Source: Sulfurimonas sp. (GTDB lineage Bacteria > Campylobacterota > Campylobacteria > Campylobacterales > Sulfurimonadaceae). From it: a stretch of DNA of 64,000 nucleotides. This document shows, in pieces, positions 6,977-16,157 of this stretch. The translations under genes were made by a program, and so were the position numbers. The notes under the pieces were generated by a model, which was not told the DNA's origin, searched no databases, and saw only the letters and a program-made list of their open reading frames with translations. Each line of letters starts with the position of its first letter. The stretch's first letter is position 1. The DNA lies in NCBI GenBank assembly GCA_028044295.1, contig JAOFSE010000002.1:1-64000 (forward strand), read 5' to 3'.

Positions 6977-8251
6977 TTGTTCGAACTTTACAATTACATT
7001 GTAAAGTGCAGAGGTTAATTTCTTTAACTCATCTTCACTAATGATAAAGGGTGGCATGATATAGACAAGATTTAAAAAAGGTCTTACCCATACACCCTCT
7101 TTTACAAACTCTTTACTCATCCAAGCTAAATCTACATTTCTGTTTAACTCAACAACACCGATAGCTCCGAGAGTTCTAACCTCTTTTACTATCTCTAGTT
7201 TTTCACATTTTTTCAGTTCTACATGTAGATTTTTTTGAATACTATCTACTCTCTCTTGCCAAGGTGAATTTAGAAGCAGTTGCAGAGAAGCATTGGCCAC
7301 ACTACAGGCTAAAGGATTACCCATAAATGTTGGTCCATGCATTAAAATATTTCCATCTGCTTCAACACCCTGGACAACTTTTTTGTTAGTTAGTGTCGCT
7401 GCTAGAGACATGTACCCACCGGTAATAGCTTTTCCGACACATAATATATCGGGAATTACTCCTGCATGTTCATAGGCAAAGAGTTTTCCTGTACGTCCAA
7501 AACCAGTAGCAATCTCATCAAATATAAGTAAAATGTCAAATTCATCACAGAGCTTTTTAACTTTTTTTAGAAAGTCTGGAGAGTAAATATTCATTCCGCC
7601 AGCACCTTGAACAATTGGTTCTAATATTACAGCAGCTATATTGTGATGATTTGTTTTTAGTATCTCTCTAAACTCAGCAATATCTTCATTTTTACACTCT
7701 TCACCATACTTACATGTAGGAGATGGTGCAAAAAGATTTTGGTGTAAAACATCTTGAAAAATTGAGTGCATACCAGTTACTGGGTCACAAACACTCATAG
7801 CTCCAAAAGTATCACCATGGTAGCCTTTTTTTAGGCTAAGAAATTTTGTTTTTTTTATGTTTTTTAGTGAATGGTGATATTGAAGAGCCATTTTCATTGC
7901 AACTTCAACAGACACTGAACCAGAGTCACTAAAAAATACATGCTCCAAGGTTTTATCTGTAATATCTACTAGTGTTTTTGCTAAGTTTATAGCTGGGGAG
8001 TGTGTTAATCCACCAAACATAACATGTGACATACTTGTAAGCTGGTTTGTTATAGCTTGATTTAACTCAGGAACATTGTAACCATGAATTGCAGACCACC
8101 AAGAAGACATACCATCTATAAGTTTTTTACCATCTTCAAGCTCTAGGTAAACACCATGAGCTGATTTTACTAGTTCTACATCAAGAGGATTTTGCATGCT
8201 GGCATAAGGGTGCCAGATGTGTTGTTTATCGAAGTTAAGAGAGTTATTCAT
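6965..8251 (-). CDS. bioA: Adenosylmethionine-8-amino-7-oxononanoate aminotransferase
   Basis: A 428-residue class III PLP-dependent aminotransferase that makes 7,8-diaminopelargonate in biotin synthesis, using S-adenosylmethionine as amino donor. Diagnostic BioA segments are HIWHPYASMQ at the N-terminus, GMSSWWSAIHGYN, LIFDEIATGFGRTG, and the PLP lysine in CVGKAITGGYMSLAATL, followed by HGPTFMGNPLACSVA. No other biotin genes lie in the window. Seven bases separate its start from the receiver-like gene upstream on the same strand. Confidence 0.96.
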   Translation of the reverse strand: MNNSLNFDKQHIWHPYASMQNPLDVELVKSAHGVYLELEDGKKLIDGMSSWWSAIHGYNVPELNQAITNQLTSMSHVMFGGLTHSPAINLAKTLVDITDKTLEHVFFSDSGSVSVEVAMKMALQYHHSLKNIKKTKFLSLKKGYHGDTFGAMSVCDPVTGMHSIFQDVLHQNLFAPSPTCKYGEECKNEDIAEFREILKTNHHNIAAVILEPIVQGAGGMNIYSPDFLKKVKKLCDEFDILLIFDEIATGFGRTGKLFAYEHAGVIPDILCVGKAITGGYMSLAATLTNKKVVQGVEADGNILMHGPTFMGNPLACSVANASLQLLLNSPWQERVDSIQKNLHVELKKCEKLEIVKEVRTLGAIGVVELNRNVDLAWMSKEFVKEGVWVRPFLNLVYIMPPFIISEDELKKLTSALYNVIVKFEQLPK

Positions 8252-8257
8252 ATAGTA

Positions 8258-8641
8258 TTAGCGGTTAAGTACCTTATTGATTTCTGGTTTAACAAAGTGG
8301 TTAAAGTACTCTTCATTGATCGGTTTAGGAATGAATCTTTTTGCACCTATATCTTTCATATCTTCAAGTGATTCAGTATGTTTTTGACTAGTAACGATGA
8401 AAAGTTTTGATACTAGTTTTGGAGTTTCTCTTAGGATATGGTCTACAAATGTAATTCCATTCATCTGTTCGGTCTCAATAGATGAGAAAATTAATTCTAC
8501 ATTGTTTTCTTTAGAAAATTCAAGTGCATTTTCAGCATTATTGAACTGGTGAATATCTAACGAATCAAAGTTCATTTCTTCAATAAGGTCTTCAATCTTT
8601 GTACGAACTGTTAAACTCGGATCTAGTATTATTATTGTCAT
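8258..8641 (-). CDS. Pseudo-receiver (CheY-like) protein lacking the phosphoacceptor aspartate
   Basis: A 127-residue stand-alone receiver fold: LDPS at the end of strand 1, VTSQ at the strand-4 switch residue and the conserved lysine in FIPKPI. The site that should hold the phosphorylated aspartate reads ELIFSSIETEQMNG, with serine aligned to the Asp. It probably works by a phosphorylation-independent switch or protein contact. It sits seven bases upstream of bioA on the same strand; no kinase is adjacent. Confidence 0.75.
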   Translation of the reverse strand: MTIIILDPSLTVRTKIEDLIEEMNFDSLDIHQFNNAENALEFSKENNVELIFSSIETEQMNGITFVDHILRETPKLVSKLFIVTSQKHTESLEDMKDIGAKRFIPKPINEEYFNHFVKPEINKVLNR

Positions 8642-8679
8642 TTTACGCCTTTATGATATGAAAATATTATTAAAAATCA

Positions 8680-9342
8680 TTATATATAAACTTTATTGTA
8701 AAATTTCTTTAATCCAAGTTTAGCTTTTTTATCTAAGGAATATGAGATATATTTTAAATACATCAAAATATCTTTTGCATCTATCCCAGTTTTCTTGGAT
8801 GCTTGTTGTAAAATGTATTGAGGAATTTTGATATCTTTTTTTAAAAATTCACGCTGAATTTTTTTGTAGTGTACACTTTGATTGTGATAACAAAGGAGGG
8901 CAAATACAAATGGAACACCATATCTACTGCTCCACTCTTTAGCTAAATCAATATACTCATCTCCACTAAGGTAATGTTTTAGGGCTTTATCACCAATGAG
9001 AACTTCACCTTTGATGTTCAGTAGCTTGGCTAAAACATTTGAAGTAGCTGAATCTGTATCATCTTGAGTATCTGTATTTGGAATAACTAGAACACTTAAA
9101 ACCTCTTTTTTTGCAATGATACCAAGATCTACATGTAACTGATTTTTTGCACTAACACTTGATATAAAAGCTGCATCAACTCTGCGAGATAAAAACTTTT
9201 TATTTATTTCAGATGGGACACCACGTTTGTAGTGCATGCTCATCTTTTGTTGATTACTCTTTGTAAACCTCTTCATAAAAACATGAAAAGGTAGTAAGTT
9301 TAAATATTCTATTTTTCCAAAAACCATGGATGAATTATACAC
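8680..9342 (-). CDS. mqnA: Chorismate dehydratase, futalosine menaquinone pathway
   Basis: MqnA removes water from chorismate to give 3-enolpyruvoyl-benzoate, the first step of the futalosine route to menaquinone used by Campylobacterota. The sequence shows GKIEYLNLLPFHVF at the N-terminus, AAFISSVSA, and the family hallmark IGDKALKHY, then EWSSRYGVPFVFALLCY. It has 220 residues counted from the first ATG. The ATG five codons further in (9327) gives MVFGKIEYLN, the usual family start, and is equally likely. It is divergent from moaD with 50 bases between them. Confidence 0.9.
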   Translation of the reverse strand: MYNSSMVFGKIEYLNLLPFHVFMKRFTKSNQQKMSMHYKRGVPSEINKKFLSRRVDAAFISSVSAKNQLHVDLGIIAKKEVLSVLVIPNTDTQDDTDSATSNVLAKLLNIKGEVLIGDKALKHYLSGDEYIDLAKEWSSRYGVPFVFALLCYHNQSVHYKKIQREFLKKDIKIPQYILQQASKKTGIDAKDILMYLKYISYSLDKKAKLGLKKFYNKVYI

Positions 9343-9360
9343 CCCTTAGCTTATCTTAGA

Positions 9361-9366
9361 TATAAT
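9361..9366 (+). promoter_or_regulatory. -10 box for the moaD-moaE-moeA operon
   Basis: A perfect TATAAT lies 27 bases before the moaD start in the mqnA-moaD divergent gap, followed by the Shine-Dalgarno-like AAGGAT at about 9382. Confidence 0.5.
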
Positions 9367-9392
9367 CTCATAAATAAAATTAAGGATAAACC

Positions 9393-9614
9393 TTGGTTAG
9401 AGTAGAATTTTTAGGCCCGATACAAAAAGAGGCACTAGAGTTAGAAATTACGAATTTAAATGAATTAGCAACTATACTTCAAGATGATAGTGAGATGCAA
9501 GAGTGGCTAGCTAATTCAGCTGTTGCTGTAAATGATACACTTGTAAGTAGTAGAGAGGTAGACTTAAAAGACGGTGACAAAGTTTCTCTACTACCACCAG
9601 TTTGTGGAGGTTAA
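9393..9614 (+). CDS. moaD: Molybdopterin synthase small subunit
   Basis: A 73-residue ubiquitin-like sulfur carrier ending in LLPPVCGG. The terminal Gly-Gly is adenylated, thiocarboxylated and used by MoaE to build the dithiolene of molybdopterin. The start is TTG at 9393, chosen because an AAGGAT lies just before it and no in-frame ATG precedes the conserved VRVEFLGPI. It is the first gene of a tight moaD-moaE-moeA operon, with three bases to moaE. Confidence 0.9.
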   Translation: MVRVEFLGPIQKEALELEITNLNELATILQDDSEMQEWLANSAVAVNDTLVSSREVDLKDGDKVSLLPPVCGG

Positions 9615-9617
9615 GTA

Positions 9618-10055
9618 GTGCTTTATTTATATGACGGTGCACTTGATGTCCCTACTATTTTAAAAGATTGGTACGAAGAGGAAGCTACAAGTAACTATGG
9701 AGCTTATATACCCTTTATAGGAACTATACGTGATGAAGATGGAATAGATGGTTTGAGCTTTGATGTTTATGAACCAATACTTAACTCATGGTTTAAGGAA
9801 TGGCAAGTAAAAGCAAAAGAAAAAGGTGCAGTGATTAAAATGGCTCACTCTCGTGGAGATGTAATGCTTCATGAATCTTCTTATATAGCTGCAGTTTTTT
9901 CACCTAAACGTAGAATAGCACTAGAGTTTATAGATGAGTTTGTAGAGGACTTTAAAGCTTCTGCACCTATCTGGAAGTATGATTTAAAAAATGGAGAAAG
10001 AATTTATGCACTTGATAGATCAACTGCTATTAAAGGAAGTGGGATTTTAAAATGA
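9618..10055 (+). CDS. moaE: Molybdopterin synthase catalytic subunit
   Basis: The 145-residue protein carries the MoaE signatures GAYIPFIGTIRDEDG and the later HSRGDVMLHESSYIAAVFSPKRR with its conserved RG/H pattern, then WKYDLKNGERIYA. It converts cyclic pyranopterin monophosphate to molybdopterin with MoaD as sulfur donor. It starts with GTG, three bases after the moaD stop, and its end overlaps moeA by four bases (ATGA), so the three genes are translationally coupled. Confidence 0.93.
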   Translation: MLYLYDGALDVPTILKDWYEEEATSNYGAYIPFIGTIRDEDGIDGLSFDVYEPILNSWFKEWQVKAKEKGAVIKMAHSRGDVMLHESSYIAAVFSPKRRIALEFIDEFVEDFKASAPIWKYDLKNGERIYALDRSTAIKGSGILK

Positions 10056-11263
10056 GTTTATTATCATATGAAACAAGTCAAAATATGTTAGATTTACTAA
10101 ATGTTAATGCAACAAGAAGTGAAAATGTACCTCTTAGTTCATCTCTTGGTAGAGTCTTAAGTGAGGATATAGTTGCTGAGTATAATGATCCTCAGTTTGC
10201 GACAGCTGCGATGGATGGTTATGCTGTTATTCACGATGATTTAGATTTAGACTATATAAGTGTTTCAGGTTCTAATCCTGCAGGAAATGATGAAACTCGA
10301 TTAGTTAAAAGTGGAGAGTGTATTAAAACTTTTACTGGTTCTATGATGCCAGAAGGTGCTGATACTTTAATCCAAATTGAAAACGTTAGTGTTGATGGAA
10401 GTAAAATAACTATAGACGAGAAAGTTCCTCTTGGTAATGCTGTTCGTCCAATTGGTGAAGGTTATAGATCTGGAGATGTACTTATCAAAAAAGGGACAAA
10501 AATAGGTTTTGCTCAAATCGGTGTAATGGCTGGTCTGAACAAGGTTATGGTTAAAGTGGCATTACGACCTCGTGTAGCAGTTATATCTACAGGAAGTGAG
10601 ATTTTAGACCTTGGTGTAAATTCTGATAACCCTTCACAGATAAGAAGTTCAAACAACTACACATTAGCAGCACTTTTTGAGCAAGCAGGTGCAGAAGTTA
10701 TTCAGCTAGGAACTGTTGGTGACGACAAAGACTCTATTATGAAAACTTTTGAAAATGCTCTTTCTTCGGCTGATATACTTGTAAGTACTGGCGGTGTTAG
10801 TGTTGGTGACTATGACTTTGTTAAAGATATTGTTCCTCGTCTTGGTGCTGAGGTTGTTTTTAAGGGTGTAGCAATTAAACCTGGAAGACATATACTTGTA
10901 GCTCAAAGAGAAGAAAGGTTTGTTTTAGCCCTTCCTGGATTTGCATATTCATCCACAGTTACTTCTATACTATATGTACTCCCTCTGATTGCAAAAATGT
11001 TAGGTCGTAAAGAAGCATATAAAAAAGTAGAGGCCAAACTAAGTGAGCCGTTTAAAAAACGTTCAAAATTAACAGAGTTCACAGCATGTAATGTAGTTGT
11101 AGAAGATGGCGAATACTTTGTTAACTTTGATGGCAAAAAAGTCGGAAGTTCTGCTATCCTGACTAATATGTTAGACTCTAGTGCTCTTATGGTAACTGGA
11201 GAAGATGATGGTAATCTTGAAGAAGGTACCTTTGTAAATGTAATTCTATTGGAGACATTCTAA
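10052..11263 (+). CDS. moeA: Molybdopterin molybdenumtransferase
   Basis: MoeA inserts molybdate into adenylylated molybdopterin. The 403 residues show the usual order: an N-terminal LSYETSQNMLD segment, AAMDGYAV, FTGSMMPEGADTLIQIENV, then the MoCF-binding core with STGSEIL, SSNNYTLAALFEQAGAE, STGGVSVGDYDFV and KPGRH, and a small C-terminal beta domain. It is the last gene of the moaD-moaE-moeA operon. Confidence 0.95.
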   Translation: MSLLSYETSQNMLDLLNVNATRSENVPLSSSLGRVLSEDIVAEYNDPQFATAAMDGYAVIHDDLDLDYISVSGSNPAGNDETRLVKSGECIKTFTGSMMPEGADTLIQIENVSVDGSKITIDEKVPLGNAVRPIGEGYRSGDVLIKKGTKIGFAQIGVMAGLNKVMVKVALRPRVAVISTGSEILDLGVNSDNPSQIRSSNNYTLAALFEQAGAEVIQLGTVGDDKDSIMKTFENALSSADILVSTGGVSVGDYDFVKDIVPRLGAEVVFKGVAIKPGRHILVAQREERFVLALPGFAYSSTVTSILYVLPLIAKMLGRKEAYKKVEAKLSEPFKKRSKLTEFTACNVVVEDGEYFVNFDGKKVGSSAILTNMLDSSALMVTGEDDGNLEEGTFVNVILLETF

Positions 11264-11309
11264 GCATATTTAGTAAGTAGTAAAATTATTATATTATAAG
11301 ATTTTTTGA

Positions 11310-11315
11310 TATAAT
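11310..11315 (+). promoter_or_regulatory. -10 box for the PAS-PAS-GGDEF gene
   Basis: TATAAT preceded by a T-run and TGA (TTTTTTGATATAAT), the form typical of Campylobacterota housekeeping promoters, lies 22 bases before the preferred ATG at 11337. Confidence 0.5.
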
Positions 11316-11336
11316 AATTTTAGAAGGTTGTATAAT

Positions 11337-12578
11337 ATGAATGAAGATGATAAAAAACTTCAAGCTTTAGGTACTATTATAAATAACACAAAAGAAGAGA
11401 TATATATCTTTTCTGCAGATACATATAGGTTTACTTATCTCAACGATACGGCCATTAACAACATAGGCTACTCGTGCGACGAGGTAACAAATTTAACCCC
11501 ATTTGATATAAAACCAGAATACTCAAAAGAAAATTTTACAAAACTTATACAACCACTTTTAGATGGAAAAGAGGATGTAATAAGCTTTGAGACATACCAT
11601 CAAAGAAAAGATACCAGTAGGTATGATGTTGAAATAAGACTTCAAAAGATGACTATAGGTGAAGAAATTCAGTTTGTAGTTTTTGCAAGTGATATAAGTA
11701 GCATAAAAGTTAGTGATATTAAGTTAAAAGTCTTTGCAAAAGCAATTGAACAGATGGATGATTCTGTTCGTATGACTGATATTCATGGAATAATGACGTA
11801 TGTTAATAGGGCCATAATTAATCGTTCAGGATACTCTAGAGAAGAGTTGATAGGAAAGAACAGTAGTATCTTTAGCTCTGGTAAACATGATAGGGAGTTT
11901 TATAAAAATTTATGGGATACCATTATGTCTGGGAATGTTTTTCAGACAAATATTATTAACAAAAAGAAAAATGGAGAGCTTTATCATGAAAGTATGACTA
12001 TAAGCCCTATTCTTAACAAAAGAGGTGATATAACAAATTTTATATCAACAAGTAAGGATATTACTGAACAAGTAGAACTTGAAAGTAAATTAAGAAAACT
12101 TGCAACTTTAGATAGTCTAACGGGTATATACAATAGGTATAAAGTTAATGAGGCTATAGAAGAAGAAATCTCTAGAAGTAATAGATATAACAGTTCCTTT
12201 TCACTTCTTATGTTTGATATAGACTTCTTTAAAAAAGTTAATGACAATTATGGACATGATGTTGGCGATAATGTTTTAATAGAACTAGCAAAACTTGTCT
12301 CTACAGAGATTAGAGAGGGAGATAAGTTTGGTAGATGGGGTGGGGAAGAGTTTATGATAGTACTTCCTCAGATAGATGAAGCTGGACTTTTAAGTTTTAG
12401 TGAGAAGCTAAGAGAAAAAATATATCAACACGAATTTGCAGATATATCAAAAATGTCTGTAAGTATTGGAATTACTACATTTGAAAATGAGGATGTTAAA
12501 GAGGCTCTTATAAAAAGAGTTGACAATGCCCTTTATGCTGCAAAAGACAAAGGAAGAAATTGTGTTGTTTTTAACTAA
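11337..12578 (+). CDS. PAS-PAS-GGDEF diguanylate cyclase
   Basis: A soluble protein with two PAS sensor domains (about residues 12-115 and 125-240) and a C-terminal GGDEF domain. The active site reads RWGGEEF, which is competent for cyclic di-GMP synthesis, and REGD five residues before it is an intact product-inhibition I-site (RxxD). The start is set at the ATG at 11337 because AGAAGG ends nine bases upstream; a TTG at 11328 would add three residues but abuts that site. The first PAS segment carries FLNDTAINNIGYS-like features; its ligand is unknown. It converges with rnhB, overlapping by four bases. Confidence 0.9.
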   Translation: MNEDDKKLQALGTIINNTKEEIYIFSADTYRFTYLNDTAINNIGYSCDEVTNLTPFDIKPEYSKENFTKLIQPLLDGKEDVISFETYHQRKDTSRYDVEIRLQKMTIGEEIQFVVFASDISSIKVSDIKLKVFAKAIEQMDDSVRMTDIHGIMTYVNRAIINRSGYSREELIGKNSSIFSSGKHDREFYKNLWDTIMSGNVFQTNIINKKKNGELYHESMTISPILNKRGDITNFISTSKDITEQVELESKLRKLATLDSLTGIYNRYKVNEAIEEEISRSNRYNSSFSLLMFDIDFFKKVNDNYGHDVGDNVLIELAKLVSTEIREGDKFGRWGGEEFMIVLPQIDEAGLLSFSEKLREKIYQHEFADISKMSVSIGITTFENEDVKEALIKRVDNALYAAKDKGRNCVVFN

Positions 12579-13141
12579 AAGAGAGTTGATCGCGTAAAAC
12601 CTTCTAATGCTTTTAGTTTATAACTTCTTCTGTGAATATCACAATAACCATATTTCTTAATCATCTCTACATGTAAGGCCGTTCCATACCCCTTATGTTT
12701 TTCAAAACAATACTCAGGATACTTCTTCGCCTCTTCTAAAATATCTCTATCATGAGTAACTTTAGCAATGATGGAAGCAGCACTAACCTCTGCTACTTTT
12801 CCATCAGCTTTTATCATAGTAGGCAGACCTGTCACTCCAAAATTAGAATTACCATCAAAAAGGTACTCCTTACATGTAAGCTTAGTTGTTATTTCTATAA
12901 GCCCCTTCTTTATACATGCAGAGATTCCATTTTCATCTATCTCTTTAGGGGAAAACTTTACAACATGGTAAGATGAAGATTTTATGATTATCTCATAGAG
13001 AGCTTCTCTTTTTTTTTCACTCAGCTTTTTAGAATCATTTAAACCATCTACATGTAAGTTTAAAATACATCCAGCCATAACCATATCACCAGCAATAGGT
13101 CCACGACCAGCCTCATCTATCCCGCATAGTTTACCTAACAT
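12575..13141 (-). CDS. rnhB: Ribonuclease HII
   Basis: A 188-residue RNase HII that cleaves RNA in RNA-DNA hybrids and at single ribonucleotides. The catalytic carboxylates are in GIDEAGRGPIAGDMVMAG (DE pair) and later in AASIIAKVTHDRD, with LNDSKKLSEKKRE between. The gene carries three copies of the TACATGTA palindrome in 390 bases. It directly abuts the ATPase gene upstream (13142), suggesting co-transcription. Confidence 0.96.
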   Translation of the reverse strand: MLGKLCGIDEAGRGPIAGDMVMAGCILNLHVDGLNDSKKLSEKKREALYEIIIKSSSYHVVKFSPKEIDENGISACIKKGLIEITTKLTCKEYLFDGNSNFGVTGLPTMIKADGKVAEVSAASIIAKVTHDRDILEEAKKYPEYCFEKHKGYGTALHVEMIKKYGYCDIHRRSYKLKALEGFTRSTLF

Positions 13142-14206
13142 TTAATCTCCTAATGCCCATATGTCAAATGGTATCATATTAACCTCAGAAAAAGGGTGGC
13201 TAATCTTTGTTTCCATACTCATAGTAATCCCAGTTATCTTTTTTACTTGATAAGTAAAGATAAATGCTTCAATAGCTTCTATCTTTTTAAAGAGTGTCCT
13301 TTCATCAGCAAAAGGCATCCCTAATATTACTTCATCAGACTCAGGTAAATAAAAATCAATACCATCATCATAAAAAGATTCCTTACCTGATTTGAGTAGC
13401 TCTAGATATATCATATTCTCAAAGCGTCTACCAAAATGCCTATCTGTTGTAAGCGCTAATCTAAGAGATGTGTCACAAACATAACTCTTCTTAGTGGCTT
13501 TAGGATGATTTAGCTTTGCTAAGTGATGTATATAACCTTTTTCACTCAGGCTCTCATATGATTTATATAGTTTATCTTTAGATACTTTTCTATTTTGTTT
13601 TAGTCTCTCATAAATAGAAAATGGTGAAATTTTCTGAGCCATCATCTTTGCGCAGAGTATTAAAATATCGAACTCCATTTCTGGGAGTGTATACTTAAGT
13701 GTCTTTTGAATATAGTTAACTCTATCATCAGAGTTAATTTTATGCATAGCAGGAAACCCACCAAGCTGGAAGAAGTGGTTGAGGGCGGTGGAGTCATACT
13801 TATGCTCATAAGCTAAGAACTCTTCATAATCAAGTGGATACAAATGTAAGTGCTCTAAATACTCTAGCTCATAGTTTATTTCACTGCATGTAATAAGCTG
13901 AGGTACATTTACTATGTTAATCTCTGGTCGGTAGTTATCTAAAACAAGTGTATTGATTCTATTAGTAGTACAAAATTCTGATAAAGTTGTATTTAATTCA
14001 TCTATATCAATTCTAATATCACTACAATCTATATACATGTAAGAACTTTTTTTTAGAGTTAAAAGATAATTTTTAACAAGTTTACTCTTTCCACTTTGAC
14101 TTACACCAGTAATTTGATAACTTGATTCATCTAAAAATACTTTTCTAAAGTTGAATTTTTCTAAATGAATATCTGATTTATATAGTTTTTCTAGTAAAAT
14201 TTGCAT
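13142..14206 (-). CDS. DUF4143-like P-loop ATPase
   Basis: The 354-residue protein has a Walker A-like GVSQSGKS near residue 35, a probable Walker B in NTLVLDNY, and a C-terminal half with a winged-helix-like segment (KDKLYKSYESLSEKGYIHHL) followed by RRFENMIYLELLKSG, the hallmark of AAA_14/DUF4143 ATPases. These are widespread and poorly characterised; some are linked to stress or plasmid functions. It abuts rnhB with no gap and is divergent from the S10 operon. The family call is good; the role is unknown. Confidence 0.7.
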   Translation of the reverse strand: MQILLEKLYKSDIHLEKFNFRKVFLDESSYQITGVSQSGKSKLVKNYLLTLKKSSYMYIDCSDIRIDIDELNTTLSEFCTTNRINTLVLDNYRPEINIVNVPQLITCSEINYELEYLEHLHLYPLDYEEFLAYEHKYDSTALNHFFQLGGFPAMHKINSDDRVNYIQKTLKYTLPEMEFDILILCAKMMAQKISPFSIYERLKQNRKVSKDKLYKSYESLSEKGYIHHLAKLNHPKATKKSYVCDTSLRLALTTDRHFGRRFENMIYLELLKSGKESFYDDGIDFYLPESDEVILGMPFADERTLFKKIEAIEAFIFTYQVKKITGITMSMETKISHPFSEVNMIPFDIWALGD

Positions 14207-14295
14207 GTTGTAATTTTATCATTTCCTTATTAAAAGGAAATAAATTATAGATAAATTAAACTTTTGGCCCCTAAATCCTTGAATTATTAAGCTCG

Positions 14296-14315
14296 TTTGG
14301 GTACAATTCGCGTTC
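14296..14315 (+). promoter_or_regulatory. Promoter of the S10-spc operon (twin of the alpha-operon promoter)
   Basis: TTTGGG followed by the -10 box TACAAT (14302-14307) and a GC-rich CGCG discriminator. The same arrangement, TTTGGGTACAAT then one base then CGCGT, recurs before rpmJ at 39973. The GC-rich discriminator is a known feature of stringently controlled ribosomal promoters; control of that kind here is inferred. Confidence 0.7.
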
Positions 14316-14325
14316 ACTAAATATA

Positions 14326-14342
14326 GTTAGGCAAGACCTAAC
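14326..14342 (+). promoter_or_regulatory. Leader hairpin of the S10 operon
   Basis: GTTAGG and CCTAAC form a perfect 6-bp stem around CAAGA in the leader, 21 bases before rpsJ. S10-operon leaders in other bacteria often carry autoregulatory structures, but nothing here identifies the ligand. Confidence 0.35.
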
Positions 14343-14363
14343 GAGTTCTTTAGAAGGAAAATT

Positions 14364-14675
14364 ATGGAAAAAATTCGTTTGAAATTGAAAGCTTATGATC
14401 ATCGTGTACTTGATAGATCAGTAGCATCAATAGTAGAAGCTGTAAAGCGTACTGGTGCGGTAATTCGTGGCCCAATACCTATGCCAACAAAGATTCGTAA
14501 ATATACTGTTTTAAAATCAGTTCACGTTAACAAAAAAGCTCGTGAGCAGTTTGAAATTCGTATGCACGCAAGAGTTATTGATATCGTTTCTGCAACGCCA
14601 GAAACAGTAGATTCATTAATGAAACTAGATCTTGCACCAGAAGTAGACGTAGAAGTACGTTCTATGGACAAGTAA
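14364..14675 (+). CDS. rpsJ: 30S ribosomal protein S10 (uS10)
   Basis: 103 residues of normal S10 length, with [13 protein letters not shown] and the [13 protein letters not shown] loop that contacts 16S rRNA and takes part in NusB-dependent antitermination. First gene of the ribosomal supercluster. AGAAGGAAA precedes the ATG. Confidence 0.98.
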   Translation: MEKIRLKLKAYDHRVLDRSVASIVEAVKRTGAVIRGPIPMPTKIRKYTVLKSVHVNKKAREQFEIRMHARVIDIVSATPETVDSLMKLDLAPEVDVEVRSMDK

Positions 14676-14685
14676 GGAGTAGGCT

Positions 14686-15261
14686 GTGGAATATATAGTT
14701 GAAAAAATCGGTATGAGTCGTACAATCGCAGTACCAAGTAAACCTGTAACTCTTTTAAGAGTTCTAGATACTAAGGTATGTGAAGTAAACGAAGGTACTG
14801 CTATTGTTGCATACAACAGCGGTAAAAAAATGAATAAAGCAATTGAAGGTCAACAAAAGAAGTATAACCTTTCATCTGAGTTTAATCGTCTTGCAACTAT
14901 GCAGGTAGCGAACACTGAGGCTGGTGATTTAGATATGACTGCTATAGCGGAAGCTACTGCAGTAAAATCAACTTTCATCACTAAGGGTCGTGGTTTTTCT
15001 GGTGGGATGAAACGTTGGAACTTCTCTGGTGGTCCTGCATCACACGGTCATAGATTTGGTCGTAGAACAGGTTCAATTGGTATGGCTGAATGGCCAGGTC
15101 GTGTTATGAAGGGTAAGAAAATGCCTGGACAATACGGTAATACACAAAATAGTGTGAAAAATGAAATCGTTTCTTACGATGCTGAAAATAAAATCATTGC
15201 GGTTTTAGGTTCTGTATCTGGAGCTAACGGTTCATTAGGTCGCGTAAAGGTAGCTAAATAA
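14686..15261 (+). CDS. rplC: 50S ribosomal protein L3 (uL3)
   Basis: 191 residues containing the L3 core [15 protein letters not shown] and the [22 protein letters not shown] loop that reaches the peptidyl-transferase centre. The start is GTG at 14686 after AAGGAG. It overlaps rplD by one base. Confidence 0.97.
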   Translation: MEYIVEKIGMSRTIAVPSKPVTLLRVLDTKVCEVNEGTAIVAYNSGKKMNKAIEGQQKKYNLSSEFNRLATMQVANTEAGDLDMTAIAEATAVKSTFITKGRGFSGGMKRWNFSGGPASHGHRFGRRTGSIGMAEWPGRVMKGKKMPGQYGNTQNSVKNEIVSYDAENKIIAVLGSVSGANGSLGRVKVAK

Positions 15262-15875
15262 TGAGCGCAATCGTTTTAAATGAAAAAATGGAAAAAGCAT
15301 CTGAGTTAGCATTACCGGAGTCTTTCTCTGGTATTAACCCACATAACTTATACCTATATGTTAAGTCTGCTCAAGCTGCACAACGTGCAAATACAGCGAC
15401 TACAAAAGGTAGAAGTGAAGTTAGCGGTGGTGGTAAGAAACCATGGGCTCAAAAAGGTGGCGGTCGTGCCCGTGCTGGTTCACGTCGTTCTCCTATCTTT
15501 GTAGGTGGGGGTAAAGCTTTCGGTTCGAAAAATAACCGTAACTATGACCTTAAAGTAAATAAAAAGCAAAAGAAATTAGCTTTAAACTTTGCTTTAAATG
15601 AGCATGCAACAAATGGTACTCTTTTTGTTGTTGATAGCATTGAAGTAGCATCTGGTAAAACTAAAGATGCAAACGCAATGTGGAAACAACTTAACCAAAG
15701 AGATACTCTTTTTGTTAAATCTTTATTAGATGAGCCTACATTTTTAGCTTTTGAGAATTTATCTCAAACTTATGTAATCGAATCTAATGAGTTAAACGCA
15801 TACTTAGCTGCAAACTATCGTTCAATTGTGATAGAGAAAGCAGTATGGGAATCTTTAACAAGTGAGGCTAAGTAA
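15261..15875 (+). CDS. rplD: 50S ribosomal protein L4 (uL4)
   Basis: 204 residues with the exit-tunnel loop [19 protein letters not shown], where macrolide-resistance changes occur in other species, and [16 protein letters not shown]4 autoregulates S10 operons in Escherichia coli; whether it does so here is unknown. It overlaps rplW by one base. Confidence 0.97.
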   Translation: MSAIVLNEKMEKASELALPESFSGINPHNLYLYVKSAQAAQRANTATTKGRSEVSGGGKKPWAQKGGGRARAGSRRSPIFVGGGKAFGSKNNRNYDLKVNKKQKKLALNFALNEHATNGTLFVVDSIEVASGKTKDANAMWKQLNQRDTLFVKSLLDEPTFLAFENLSQTYVIESNELNAYLAANYRSIVIEKAVWESLTSEAK

Positions 15876-16156
15876 TGGCTGATATTACAGATATTAAATC
15901 TATACTATATACAGAGAAGACATTAGGTATGCAAGAAGATGGTGTGATCGTTGTTCAAACATCTACTCGTATGACTAAAACAGGTCTTAAAGAGGTTTTT
16001 CGTGAATACTTTGGAATTGTTCCAACAAAAGTTAATTCACTTAATCAAAGCGGGAAAGTTAAACGTTTCCGTGGTGTGCAAGGTAAACAAAATGACTTCA
16101 AAAAGTTCTATGTTAAATTACCTGAGGGTGCACAAATAGAAAGTTTGGCGGTATAA
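15875..16156 (+). CDS. rplW: 50S ribosomal protein L23 (uL23)
   Basis: 93 residues with [14 protein letters not shown] near the start and [21 protein letters not shown] in place of the usual rRNA-binding loop. L23 lines the tunnel exit and docks trigger factor and SRP. One base separates it from rplB. Confidence 0.95.
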   Translation: MADITDIKSILYTEKTLGMQEDGVIVVQTSTRMTKTGLKEVFREYFGIVPTKVNSLNQSGKVKRFRGVQGKQNDFKKFYVKLPEGAQIESLAV

Positions 16157-16157
16157 G

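Noticed and set aside
6965..8251. Biotin biosynthesis cluster
   Set aside because: Only bioA is present; its neighbours are unrelated.
12668..13056. TACATGTA explained as a protein-level motif (Leu-His-Val)
   Set aside because: Within rnhB alone it reads as both LHV and LTC, and copies also lie between genes, so the constraint is at DNA level.
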